Shown piece after piece: positions 13,797 to 23,000 of a DNA stretch of 50,847 bases; the first letter of the stretch is position 1; the number at the start of each line of letters is the position of its first letter. The position numbers and the translations under genes are program-made. This DNA comes from Chryseobacterium indologenes (GTDB taxonomy: Bacteria; Bacteroidota; Bacteroidia; Flavobacteriales; Weeksellaceae), in NCBI GenBank assembly GCA_002439165.1, contig DJTE01000021.1, positions 190,881-241,727 on the forward strand, written 5' to 3'. Below the pieces are notes generated by a model. The model made no database searches. It saw nothing but the letters and a program-made list of their open reading frames with translations, and was not told the DNA's origin.

Positions 13797-16709
13797 ATGA
13801 AGAAATTTTTTATTTCTGTTTCTGTTTTCTGTATGCTGAATGCGATGGCGCAGAAGTTTGATACACAGAAGATGACAGATGCTCAGGGATATTCCTACGA
13901 GACTGTGAAAAATGACCAGACGGGAGTAAGAGTATACACCCTGAAAAACGGCTTGAAAGTTTATCTTGCCAAAAATGATGATGCTCCCAGAATCCAGACC
14001 TATATTCCGGTAAGAACAGGCTCTAATAATGATCCGAGTGACAATACCGGACTGGCGCACTACCTGGAGCATATGGTTTTTAAAGGAACTTCACACCTGG
14101 GAACTCAGGACTGGGCAAAAGAAAAGGTTCTTCTTCAGCAGATCTCTGATCTTTACGAGCAGCATAAAGCGGAAAAAGATCCTGTAAAAAAGAAAGAACT
14201 TTACAAAAAGATCGATGAGGTTTCCCAGGAAGCTTCCAAATATGCGATTGCCAACGAGTATGATAAAGCGATTTCTTCGCTGGGAGCAACGGGAACCAAT
14301 GCCCATACTTCTCTTGATGAAACGGTTTATAAAAATAACATTCCTTCCAATGAACTTGAAAAATGGCTTAAAATAGAGAAAGAACGTTTCTCGGAACTGG
14401 TTCTCCGTCTTTTCCACACAGAGCTGGAAGCGGTATACGAGGAATACAACAGAGCGCAGGATAATGACGGCCGTCTGGTAAACTACGCCATGCTGGATGC
14501 CCTTTTTCCTAAACATCCGAACGGGCAGCAGACCACAATCGGAACTTCCGAGCACCTGAAAAGCCCGTCTATGGTAGCCATCCATAAATATTTTGATACC
14601 TATTATGTTCCTAATAATATGGCAGTGGTATTAGTCGGAGATCTTGATTACGATAAAACCATCAAGCTTGTAGATCAGTATTTCGGTTCTTTCAAATACA
14701 AAGAGCTTCCGATGAAGAAAATGGTGAGTGAGGAGCCAATGACCCAAATTGTATCCAGAACAGTAAAAAGCCCTACGACACCTAGAATGACGATGGCCTG
14801 GAGAACAGATTCTTACGGTTCGCAGGAAGCAAGACTGGCGGATGTGGTATCTAAAATCCTGAGCAACAGAGGAGATGCGGGGCTTATTGACCTTAATATC
14901 AGCCAGAAGCAGAAAACGTTAGGAGCCGGTGCTTATGAATCACCTTATAAAACCTACGGTGCTTTTGTAATGGTAGTGGTTCCGAAAGAAGGACAAAGCT
15001 TTGATGAAGCTAAAAAACTTCTTCTTGACCAGCTGGATCTTGTGAAAAAAGGAGAGTTCCCTGAGTGGATGCTGAAAGCCATTGTGAACGAGAAGAAAGT
15101 GCAGCGTATGAAGACATGGGAAACTGCGGACGGGCTGGCTACGGATCTTTACGATTCATACATCAACGAAAGAACCTGGCAGCAGGAACTGGATGAAATC
15201 AACGAATATGAAAAGATCACGAAAGCAGATGTCGTAAAGTTTGCCAACAATTTCTTTAAAAATAATTATGTAGTGATCTACAAGGAAAAGGGAGTGAATG
15301 ATAAGCTTGTGCGTGTGGAAAATCCGGGAATTACCCCGATTAAACTGAACAGAGAGGCTCAGTCTCCTTTCCTTAAAGATATTTTAAACACAAAAGTAGC
15401 AGAGATCAAGCCTGAGTTTATTGATTATAATGCGGCTATTAAGACCACACAGATCAAAGATAAAAAAGTAAGCTTTGTCAACAACAAATACAACGATGTT
15501 GCCCAGGTAAGCTATGTTTTCCCTTTCGGGACAGACAATGATAAAGAGCTTCCTATCGCGTTAACATTCTTCGAATATCTTGGAACGGACAAATATACTC
15601 CCGAACAGTTAAAAGAAGAGTTTTATAAGCTGGGAATTACCAACAGCTTTAGAGTTTCCAATGACCAGATTACTGTTACATTAAGCGGTCTTGAAAGCAA
15701 TATGAAAAAAGGAGTAGAGCTGATGAACCACTGGATAGCGAATGCAAAGGCAGATAAGGATATTTACAGCAAAACGGTTAAGACCATGCTGGAATCAAGA
15801 GCGGTTGCCAAAAAAGATAAAACCAGAATCATGGCAGCGCTTTCCAACTATGCCAAATACGGAAAGAATTCCAGAATGACAGACATCGTTTCCAAAGAAC
15901 GTCTTGAAAGTATGGATGCATCTGAACTTACGAAGAAGATTAAAGTACTGACTCAATATCCTTATGAGATTTTCCTTTACGGAAAAGAACAGTCAGGGTT
16001 GGAAAAAGCGGTGAAACCTTACATTACAACGGCCAGCCTTCAGCCGGCAAAAGCTAAAGAATATCCTGAACCTGCTACGGAAGGAAAAGTTTACTTCACC
16101 AACTATGACATGGTTCAGATGGAAATGTCTAAAGTAGCAAAAGGAAATACCGTAAATCTTGGAAACTTCGGAAAGGTGAACGTATTCAATGAGTATTTCG
16201 GAAGAGGTCTTTCTTCCATCGTATTCCAGGAGATCAGAGAAAGTAAGTCATTGGCATATACTGCCTATGTTTCTTATGGAACGGCATCTGAGAAAGGGCA
16301 TCCTAACTATATCACGAATTATATCGGTACACAGTCCAATAAGCTTCCATTGGCGGTTAATGCGATGAATGACCTTATGGTTTCCCTGCCGCAGATTCCG
16401 GTACAGTTTGAGAATGCAAGAGGTTCCGCACTGAAGCAGATCGCGTCCAACAGAATCAACAGAACGAATATTTATTTCAATCAGTTAGCACTTAAAAAAC
16501 TAGGCGTTGATTATGACATCAGAAAAGATATTTATTCTGAAATCCAGGGGCTGACATTACCACAGCTTACAACCTTCTACAATACTGAAGTAAAGCCAGT
16601 GAAGTACAACACGGCTATTATCGGTAAGAAAGAAAACCTGAACATGGAATCCATCAACAAAATGGGGCAGTTCCAGGAAGTTTCTCTTGAAGAGATCTTC
16701 GGATACTAA
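13797..16709 (+). CDS. M16 family zinc metallopeptidase (two-domain insulinase/pitrilysin type)
   Basis: The 970-residue protein starts with a signal peptide (about residues 1-18, ending AMAQ). The catalytic inverted zinc motif is H88-YL-E91-H92, with the distal glutamate in the ELEAVYEEYNRAQ region near residue 220. The second half keeps the M16 fold and the substrate-binding GRGLSSIVFQEIRESKSLAYTAY segment but has no zinc motif, as is usual for the non-catalytic partner domain. A charged coiled-coil-like insert (about 105-160) separates HxxEH from the rest. It should act in the periplasm on oligopeptides. It lies between the two minus-strand pigment operons but reads the other way, so a direct role in pigment synthesis is doubtful. 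Confidence 0.9.
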   Translation: MKKFFISVSVFCMLNAMAQKFDTQKMTDAQGYSYETVKNDQTGVRVYTLKNGLKVYLAKNDDAPRIQTYIPVRTGSNNDPSDNTGLAHYLEHMVFKGTSHLGTQDWAKEKVLLQQISDLYEQHKAEKDPVKKKELYKKIDEVSQEASKYAIANEYDKAISSLGATGTNAHTSLDETVYKNNIPSNELEKWLKIEKERFSELVLRLFHTELEAVYEEYNRAQDNDGRLVNYAMLDALFPKHPNGQQTTIGTSEHLKSPSMVAIHKYFDTYYVPNNMAVVLVGDLDYDKTIKLVDQYFGSFKYKELPMKKMVSEEPMTQIVSRTVKSPTTPRMTMAWRTDSYGSQEARLADVVSKILSNRGDAGLIDLNISQKQKTLGAGAYESPYKTYGAFVMVVVPKEGQSFDEAKKLLLDQLDLVKKGEFPEWMLKAIVNEKKVQRMKTWETADGLATDLYDSYINERTWQQELDEINEYEKITKADVVKFANNFFKNNYVVIYKEKGVNDKLVRVENPGITPIKLNREAQSPFLKDILNTKVAEIKPEFIDYNAAIKTTQIKDKKVSFVNNKYNDVAQVSYVFPFGTDNDKELPIALTFFEYLGTDKYTPEQLKEEFYKLGITNSFRVSNDQITVTLSGLESNMKKGVELMNHWIANAKADKDIYSKTVKTMLESRAVAKKDKTRIMAALSNYAKYGKNSRMTDIVSKERLESMDASELTKKIKVLTQYPYEIFLYGKEQSGLEKAVKPYITTASLQPAKAKEYPEPATEGKVYFTNYDMVQMEMSKVAKGNTVNLGNFGKVNVFNEYFGRGLSSIVFQEIRESKSLAYTAYVSYGTASEKGHPNYITNYIGTQSNKLPLAVNAMNDLMVSLPQIPVQFENARGSALKQIASNRINRTNIYFNQLALKKLGVDYDIRKDIYSEIQGLTLPQLTTFYNTEVKPVKYNTAIIGKKENLNMESINKMGQFQEVSLEEIFGY

Positions 16710-16730
16710 TCCTTTCGGTTTAAATAATTG

Positions 16731-16761
16731 AAAAAGCGGAGCAGAAATGTTCCGCTTTTTT
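16731..16761 (+). terminator. Rho-independent terminator after the M16 gene
   Basis: AAAAAGCGGA (16731-16740) pairs perfectly with TCCGCTTTTT (16751-16760) around a 10-base loop, followed by further T. It begins 22 bases after the stop codon. Confidence 0.85.
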
Positions 16762-16812
16762 GTTGCATAAAATGAATCTACCAGATCATGAAGGTTTCAC
16801 AGATTATTAGAA

Positions 16813-16828
16813 TGTTTCACGTGAAATG
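16813..16828. promoter_or_regulatory. parS-like ParB-binding palindrome
   Basis: TGTTTCACGTGAAATG matches 14 of 16 positions of the widely conserved chromosomal parS sequence TGTTTCACGTGAAACA, including the complete 12-bp core palindrome TTTCACGTGAAA. It lies in a 350-base intergenic region between converging genes, where a DNA landmark can sit without disturbing transcription. Chromosomal parS sites cluster near the replication origin in most bacteria. No parA, parB or dnaA gene is in the window, so the assignment rests on sequence match alone. Confidence 0.6.
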
Positions 16829-16938
16829 GAGCATCAGAAATTGTGGTTTAATAACATTTTTATCGACTGGTGAGCGGTAAGGAAAATAAGTATATCAAAC
16901 GCTGCCTATCAATAAACGTAAAGCTGTATATTCAATAG

Positions 16939-16990
16939 AGGTGGGCTTTAACCCGCCTTACAATAAATAAAATCCATTGGCTTTAGCCAA
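16939..16990. repeat. REP-like pair of hairpins
   Basis: Two hairpins lie 19 bases apart. The first is AGGTGGG (16939-16945) with CCCGCCT (16952-16958), one G-T pair. The second is TTGGCT (16977-16982) with AGCCAA (16985-16990), perfect with a two-base loop. Paired GC-rich and TTGGCT hairpins of this kind are typical of dispersed intergenic REP-like elements. Nothing else is recognised in 16762-17010 except the parS-like site. Confidence 0.55.
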
Positions 16991-17010
16991 AACCTATTAC
17001 CCGTAATAAA

Positions 17011-17040
17011 ATAAAAAAACCGCACAATCATGTACGGTTT
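17011..17040 (-). terminator. Terminator of the resorcinol-arm operon
   Basis: On the minus strand AAACCG/CGGTTT (17017-17022 with 17035-17040) forms a stem extended by three further pairs past a mismatch, followed by a run of seven T then a T-rich tract. It begins 20 bases after the last gene of the operon (stop at 17061). Confidence 0.75.
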
Positions 17041-17060
17041 CGTATCGGTTGAATGTATTT

Positions 17061-17504
17061 TTAAGATTTCACTTCCTGAATAAACAGGTTGATCTCTGCC
17101 CTGATGAGTATTTCATCAAGAAGAAAAGTTTCACAGAAAATATTACAGATATTATCATACTGCGAGATCAGTGAAGCTTTGGAAATGATTTTGTCTCCTA
17201 CTTTGGGAAGTCCGAAAATTTCAATCTTCTTAATGTTGGTAATAAAGCCGATGACTTTGGTATCCGCTTCAGGATTTTCGAAGAAGCTCTGCCCCATGAT
17301 AGACGAGCAGGTCTGTGCTAAATTTTCAATCAAACCGCATTCTGCGAATTCATTATTGCGGACAAAAACATTGTCTTCTTTTATGTCGAAGGAAGTTACC
17401 ACCTTATCTTCGGTCAATTCCAGGATATAATCCGCCATCAGCATCGGTTCGCGGTGCGGCAGAAAGTTGTGTATATTGATGAGTTGGTCTTCCCTGATTT
17501 CCAT
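17061..17504 (-). CDS. ApeP-like 3-hydroxyacyl-ACP dehydratase family protein (hotdog), copy 1
   Basis: The 147-residue chain starts with the FabZ-like FLPHREPMLMADYILEL and continues as a hotdog fold with a helix LIENLAQTCSSIMGQ. The HFPGxPxxPG loop of FabZ is missing: NNEFAECG stands in its place, while the helix glutamate (in LIEN) is kept. This matches the ApeP type of aryl-polyene clusters, where two unlike hotdog proteins cooperate. It is 6 bases from a sister hotdog gene (17511-17948) and both follow DarB, so they could form a heterodimer acting on the alkyl intermediates of the resorcinol arm. Confidence 0.7.
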   Translation of the reverse strand: MEIREDQLINIHNFLPHREPMLMADYILELTEDKVVTSFDIKEDNVFVRNNEFAECGLIENLAQTCSSIMGQSFFENPEADTKVIGFITNIKKIEIFGLPKVGDKIISKASLISQYDNICNIFCETFLLDEILIRAEINLFIQEVKS

Positions 17505-17510
17505 TTCCTG

Positions 17511-17948
17511 TTATTTTACTGCAGTTTTCATTTGAGACTTTGCAATAATCTCATTATTCAGCCTGGTGACGATGTCTACCAGGGTTACACCCATTACCTC
17601 GTTGAGGATCGTTACTTCAGAAACAAGCTGGTCTCCCGTTTTGGGAAGAGCATATGTCTCAAAAGATTTGATGGCACCAATATACCCGGTAGGGGCTTCT
17701 TTACCTAATAAATAATACTTGTATCCGGTGTGCAGAGCCACGCTCTGTGCCTGATGCTCAATCAGTCCTGATGCCTGGAAGGTACCGTCCTGAACAAAGA
17801 TATTATCTTCTCTGATTTCAAATCCGGAGATGAGACGGTCTTCAGAAAACTCTGTCAGTTCATGAACCATTACAAAAGGATAGCGCTGCGGAATAAGGCT
17901 TTCCACAAAATCTTTATCAGTGGCAGGCAGTCTGTTTTCCATTAGCAA
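17511..17948 (-). CDS. ApeP-like 3-hydroxyacyl-ACP dehydratase family protein (hotdog), copy 2
   Basis: The 145-residue protein has LIPQRYPFVMVHELTEF at the start, where FabZ enzymes have LPHRxPFLLVD; the histidine of that motif is glutamine here. The central helix reads SGLIEHQAQSVALHTGY, retaining the glutamate, but the HFPG loop is replaced by QDGTFQAS. Paired with the neighbouring 147-residue hotdog protein it looks like a two-subunit enzyme in which each chain keeps part of the site. The gene overlaps the darB stop by 7 bases, so it is translated with DarB. Confidence 0.7.
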   Translation of the reverse strand: MLMENRLPATDKDFVESLIPQRYPFVMVHELTEFSEDRLISGFEIREDNIFVQDGTFQASGLIEHQAQSVALHTGYKYYLLGKEAPTGYIGAIKSFETYALPKTGDQLVSEVTILNEVMGVTLVDIVTRLNNEIIAKSQMKTAVK

Positions 17949-19081
17949 ACCGTTAATAATGCACAGGAATAAGCAAATCTTCCGCTTTCAGGAACGCACA
18001 GAAGAACTTTTTCTCCTTTTTTCAGCTTCCCTGAATTCATAAGTTCCTCCAAAGCTACGAAGATAGATCCTGCTCCGATATTTCCGACATCAGAAAGATT
18101 GTAGAACCATTTTTCTGCCGGGAAATCCATTCCTTTTTTTGCAAATTCGTCCTTCAGACCTTCTTTGAAGTATCCGGAAGAAATATGAGCGAGAACATGA
18201 TCGATCTTGTCAGGATCAAGGTTATGTTTGTCGAAAGAAGCTCTTAAACTCTCAGCTCCTTTTACCAGGATGTATTTGTCGAGGATTTTAGTGTCCTGCT
18301 TGATCGCGAAGATAGATTGTTTCAGCCATTCGTCTGACGGGTAATCTGCCCATGATTTAAGGCTTCCGTCTTCCTGCTTATCGCATCCTGCATACATACA
18401 GGCTTCGATCTCATGAGCGTAAGAGTAGAAATCGATGAATTCTATTTTTAAAGAAGTACTGTTCTCTCTAGGCTTATTTTCCAGTAAGAAAGATCCTGCA
18501 CCGTCAGAAAGCATCCATCTCAGGAACTCTCTTTTGAAGGCGATGATGGGTCTTTCTTCCAGTAATTTTAAATTTTCAGCTTCATGGTTGAATTTATCTG
18601 CAGTCATCCAGGCAGACATTCTCTCAGAACCTGCGCATACCGCATTTTCGTGTACACCTGCCTTTACAGATAGGAATCCGTAGTTCAGTGCATTCATTCC
18701 GGAGTTGCAGAGCCCCGTTGCTGTATTAATTTCAATAGACTTTCCGATATTCAGTTCGCCGTGAACCATAGAAGCATGTGAAGGCTGGATCTGGTCCGGA
18801 GAGGTAGTTCCTACCGATAACAGCTTCATATCTTCTTTTTTGAAATTTTCATCAAACAGACCTTCAATAGCATTCGCGGTAAGCTGTGCATTAGTATGGG
18901 TAGGATTTCCTTCTTTATCTAAAGCATAGTATCTTGTCGTAATTTTATTATTTCTTAAGATCAGTGATCTCGCTTTAGAAGGAGCATCATTAATCAGGCC
19001 CAGGTAGGCCTCCATTTCATCATTCGATACCGGGTGATTCGGTAAATATGTTGATGCTTTTGTTATAAATACGTCGTACAT
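17942..19081 (-). CDS. darB: DarB-type beta-ketoacyl synthase III, dialkylresorcinol formation
   Basis: The 379-residue KAS III-family enzyme shows the Cys-His-Asn triad: C125 in NTATGLCNSGMNAL, H299 in HVLAHISSGYF and N334 in SDVGNIGAGS. DarB enzymes join a beta-ketoacyl thioester with an alpha,beta-unsaturated acyl thioester to give a 1,3-cyclohexanedione, which is then aromatised to the dialkylresorcinol half of flexirubin. The adjacent flavodoxin-like DarA gene, 1 base upstream, makes the assignment firm. Two hotdog genes follow and overlap it. Confidence 0.85.
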   Translation of the reverse strand: MYDVFITKASTYLPNHPVSNDEMEAYLGLINDAPSKARSLILRNNKITTRYYALDKEGNPTHTNAQLTANAIEGLFDENFKKEDMKLLSVGTTSPDQIQPSHASMVHGELNIGKSIEINTATGLCNSGMNALNYGFLSVKAGVHENAVCAGSERMSAWMTADKFNHEAENLKLLEERPIIAFKREFLRWMLSDGAGSFLLENKPRENSTSLKIEFIDFYSYAHEIEACMYAGCDKQEDGSLKSWADYPSDEWLKQSIFAIKQDTKILDKYILVKGAESLRASFDKHNLDPDKIDHVLAHISSGYFKEGLKDEFAKKGMDFPAEKWFYNLSDVGNIGAGSIFVALEELMNSGKLKKGEKVLLCVPESGRFAYSCALLTVC

Positions 19082-19082
19082 T

Positions 19083-19997
19083 CTATTTTAAATTAATTCC
19101 TTGTAAATATCTTTTTTGTTTTTGTCTTTTAAACCAGAAAATAGGGGTTGTCAGTAAGTGTAAAACCAGAACGACCGGAGAAATTATCCAAATCGCAGCC
19201 ATCAAATATACCTTAAAGAATTTTATCAGCAATGGGCGTTTTTCTTTTTTCTTGATAATCAGGTTAGACCATACGGTGAAAATTTTATTTCCTACTTTTT
19301 CAACGCGTACCAGGAAAGGGCGGATCTCTATGGCTCCGTTCTTTACCAGTTCAGGTTGAAGATCCGGTAAACTGCTGTTACTGAAATATTTTTCTATAAT
19401 CCGGCCATACTTTACCGATCCTGAAATTTCTTCGTCTGAAACCCCCGCAGCAGGAAGCATTCCCGATTTTTCTTTCTGTCCCGTAGTCAGCCATCGGAGA
19501 ATCGTCAGTACACTGGTGTAATTGTCATGACGGTCTACCAGGGCTATATTTCCCACCAGTTTTGCTCCCAGATCCCTTAAATATACCTTCAGTTTTTCCT
19601 GGGAAAGCATCCACATATTACGGGTTCCGGAAATGGTAACTACATTGGTGTCTTTCAGGATCTTCTCTGCAAATCCGCTTTTCAGAAAAGAGATAATCGG
19701 GATAGACGGGGTAAGGTACCATACCTGATAACCAAAAAGGATGAGGTCGTATTTCTTATTCAGGATTTCGTCAGAAGGCGGAAAGATCTCTTTCGGGATC
19801 TGAAGATAAGATTCCGGGAAAGTATCAAAAAAAACATCTTCCGGCCACGGAAAAGGGAAATCCTCTTTCAGGCGGATATTATAGTACGTGACTTCATACT
19901 CCTCCTTTTTGGCTTCAAAAGGCTGAGCCATATTTTTCACAATATCTTCCAGCTGACCGGTTTGTGAGTAATATATAACGAGTATATTTTTTTTCAT
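19083..19997 (-). CDS. darA: DarA-type flavodoxin-fold protein, dialkylresorcinol aromatisation
   Basis: The 304-residue protein opens with an FMN phosphate-binding loop (YYSQTGQLEDIVKNMA, about residues 9-24) and has LFGYQVWYLTPSIP and VTISGTRNMW, typical of the flavodoxin/NAD(P)H-oxidoreductase fold. Hydrophobic stretches near 265-290 indicate a C-terminal membrane association. DarA is the enzyme that completes dialkylresorcinol formation after DarB, probably by flavin-dependent oxidation of the cyclohexanedione. Position directly upstream of darB supports this. Confidence 0.82.
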   Translation of the reverse strand: MKKNILVIYYSQTGQLEDIVKNMAQPFEAKKEEYEVTYYNIRLKEDFPFPWPEDVFFDTFPESYLQIPKEIFPPSDEILNKKYDLILFGYQVWYLTPSIPIISFLKSGFAEKILKDTNVVTISGTRNMWMLSQEKLKVYLRDLGAKLVGNIALVDRHDNYTSVLTILRWLTTGQKEKSGMLPAAGVSDEEISGSVKYGRIIEKYFSNSSLPDLQPELVKNGAIEIRPFLVRVEKVGNKIFTVWSNLIIKKKEKRPLLIKFFKVYLMAAIWIISPVVLVLHLLTTPIFWFKRQKQKRYLQGINLK

Positions 19998-20040
19998 TAA
20001 TATTCTTTAGCGGTTACAAAAATATGCTTTTCATATTTAT

Positions 20041-23000
20041 TTAGTGTTTTTTGAATATTTTTATTGATTCAGTGCTGAATTCCTGATGATAATTCGAAAG
20101 ATCAGGTACTGAAGTTTCCATATTCAGACAGATAACGGTCTCAGGAATATCCTGCAGTGTGCTGATGTCAGAATTTTTATCCGAAACCAAAAGTACATCT
20201 ATTGTTTTTGTGACCTCAGAGATATCCTTTATGTAATGAAGTTTTCTTCTTTTTACCATGTAATTATGAATTGCAACAGCCCTTTTTTCATCATCCTGAA
20301 TCAGGGAAAAGATCCTTCTTTCCGCCTGATAAAGAGTGAGGAGAATATCTTTCTGTCCGAAGTCGTCAGCCATATGCAGGATGTTGGCATCCTTTGGAAT
20401 ATGCTTATTCAGCTCAAAGTAAACAGATTTATTAACCTTGAAATCTTCTTTTACTTCACTTACCACTTCATTTTCCTTATACAGATAGCTGAGGAACAGC
20501 TTTTTCTTAAAGTAATTTTCATCTTCAATTTCATTTCTGAGTTCTGCAAACTTCTGCCTGAAATAAGCATTGATCTTTTTCGTTCTTTCAGAATAGTTTT
20601 TTCCGAAGCTCATATCATCTTTGCTGATCCTTTCTCCTACTTTTACGGTAATGCTGCCGTCATAGATGATAAAGTCTCCTTTGGGAAGTACTTCAGAATT
20701 CCCGTGGATGTACAAAGTAAGAATATCCAGCCCGAATTCTTCAGCAAGATAAAAGGCTCCTTTATGGAATCTTTTCACATCATTGGTATAGGAACGTTCC
20801 GCTTCCGGGAAAACAACAAGCGAATATCCCTGATCAATCTTTTCTTTCAGTTTCTCCTTTCCGTTTTCTATCCCCTGCGAAACCGGATAGAAGCCTAATG
20901 CTTTTACCAGTCTTCCGAAAACCGGGGAATCATATACCCAGTCGTTGACGAGATAAATGATTTTATGAGTGGCCATAGCAATAGCAAGAGTATCCAGGAA
21001 AGAAGTATGGTTGGCAATGATCACAGCCGGTTTACTGAAATCCTCAGCAGGATTCCTGATGACCTTTTTTCTGACAAAAGGCGTTGTATGCAATACCGAT
21101 GATAAAAATTTAGCCAGAATCAGTTTGATCATATCCAGTGTTCTGCCTTTTGCTTTTCTGATGAACATACTCCCGACCAGCGAAAATACAAATCCTCCCA
21201 GTCCGTAATAAATAAATGAAAATACAGACCGCAGGAACAGTCTGAAAGTGATCGGGGAAAGTCCTTTCCTTGCCCTGTTGGTGATCAGTAGTCTGAACCA
21301 GAAAGGATATAATGTTGACGTAATGATGATAACGGAGAACATTCCGATCAAAGCCACTAAAGCCAGGGAATGAAGCGCCGGATGTCTGGCGAAGATCAGG
21401 GAACCGATAGATAGAATAGTGGTAAATACCGCAAGAATAATTGAAATCCTGTACGTGGGAAGCTCATTCTTTCCTGTGGTATGCTCCTTCTGCATGGCTT
21501 TTGTAAGGAAAATACTGAAATCGTCACCCACCCCGAAAACGAGCGTACACACTACGGTACTGAAAATATTAAGTTCCAGTCCCAGGAAATATAAGATTCC
21601 TGCTGTTACCACTCCGGTCAGAACGATCGGGAACATGGTAAGGACAGTCAGTTCAAAATTTCTGAAGAAAACAATGATCGTCAGGATGATAGCCAGTAAG
21701 GAATAATTGATCAGGGTACTGAAATCCCTTTTCAGCAGTCCCAGAAAGTTTTCATTCATCTGCTGGCGGTCAATAGCCAGAACATCATGTTCCTTTTCTA
21801 TATCTTTAATGAAGGCATCTCTTTTCTTTTCATCTACTTTTACCACATTGGAAACGGTGTAAAACCCTTTTTCACTGCTCAGAAATTCAGAGATCTGCAG
21901 GGCTTTTACCTTTTCGTAGTCTTTCAGGCTTAAAACCTGATAATTTTTATTCAGAATTTCATTGAACCCGGCAAATGCGCTGCTGTTAAAGCCCAGTTTA
22001 GTCCCATTATTTACAAGTTCTGAAAAGGTGCTGCTCTTTTTGCCTTCATCCCAGAATCTTTTCCAGCTGTCGATTCTTTTCTGCTGGTCTTTTTCAGAAA
22101 GAACCACACTTCCCAGAGAATTGTAGCTCAGAATTTTCCCCTGCTGCTTTTCTTTTTCAAGAAAATGGGCCAACTGAGAATTTCTGGTCAGAGCTTCATT
22201 TTCAGAATCCCCGTAAGAAATGGTATAAATAGACTTAGACGTAATATCGGAAAGCTTCTGAAGCTTGGCTTCACTTATTTTTAATTCTTTGGGAATGTAA
22301 TTCAGTTCACCAATATCTTCATTAAAGCCGACATGCCGGAACCCGAAAAGACAGGCAATGATAAGCAGGGAACAGCCGATAATCAGCGGTTTGTTTTTCT
22401 CATAAGGATAAGACCCGATCTTATCGATAAAATTGGTATTCGGTTTTCCTTTATTTCCTTCTTTTACTTTGGGTTTGTAAAGCTGGGGAACAATGATCAG
22501 TGCTGTTACTGAAGACAGCATAACGGTAATAGCCGCAAAAAGTCCGAGATCTTTCAGGGCTTCTGATCGTACAAATACCAGGCAGAGGAAAGAGACAGCC
22601 GTTGTGGCGCTGCTCAGTACGATGGGCTGGGTGATTTCTTTATACAGTTCCTCAATATTGTTGTTGTGTTTATAATGGGTGAGAATATGCAGGGCATAAT
22701 CGATGGTGATCCCGATAAGAATCGCGCCCACGCTTAACGAGATCGCAGAAATTTTGTCCTTAATGAAATAAAGGATAAGCAGTGCCAGCAATACCGAAAA
22801 TACAGTCGGAAGAAATACAATAACCGGAGTGAAAAAATTCCTGAAATAATAGATCAGGAGCACCAGAAGTACCGTCATAGAGATCATTACCGTATTCTGA
22901 ATATCTTTTTTGATCTGTTTTGCATTCGCCACAGCGATTACCGGAGAACCAAAATAGCTGAGTTCCGTTTTTCCTTTAAATTCTTTGTTGACGGTCTCCT

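Noticed and set aside
14091..14585. Long open frame on the minus strand inside the M16 peptidase gene
   Set aside because: It lies wholly antisense to a conserved coding region, has no start signals and its product has no recognisable motif.
20236..20898. Plus-strand open frame of about 220 codons inside the MMPL fusion gene
   Set aside because: It is antisense to the acyltransferase domain, with a phenylalanine/isoleucine-rich composition typical of a shadow frame.
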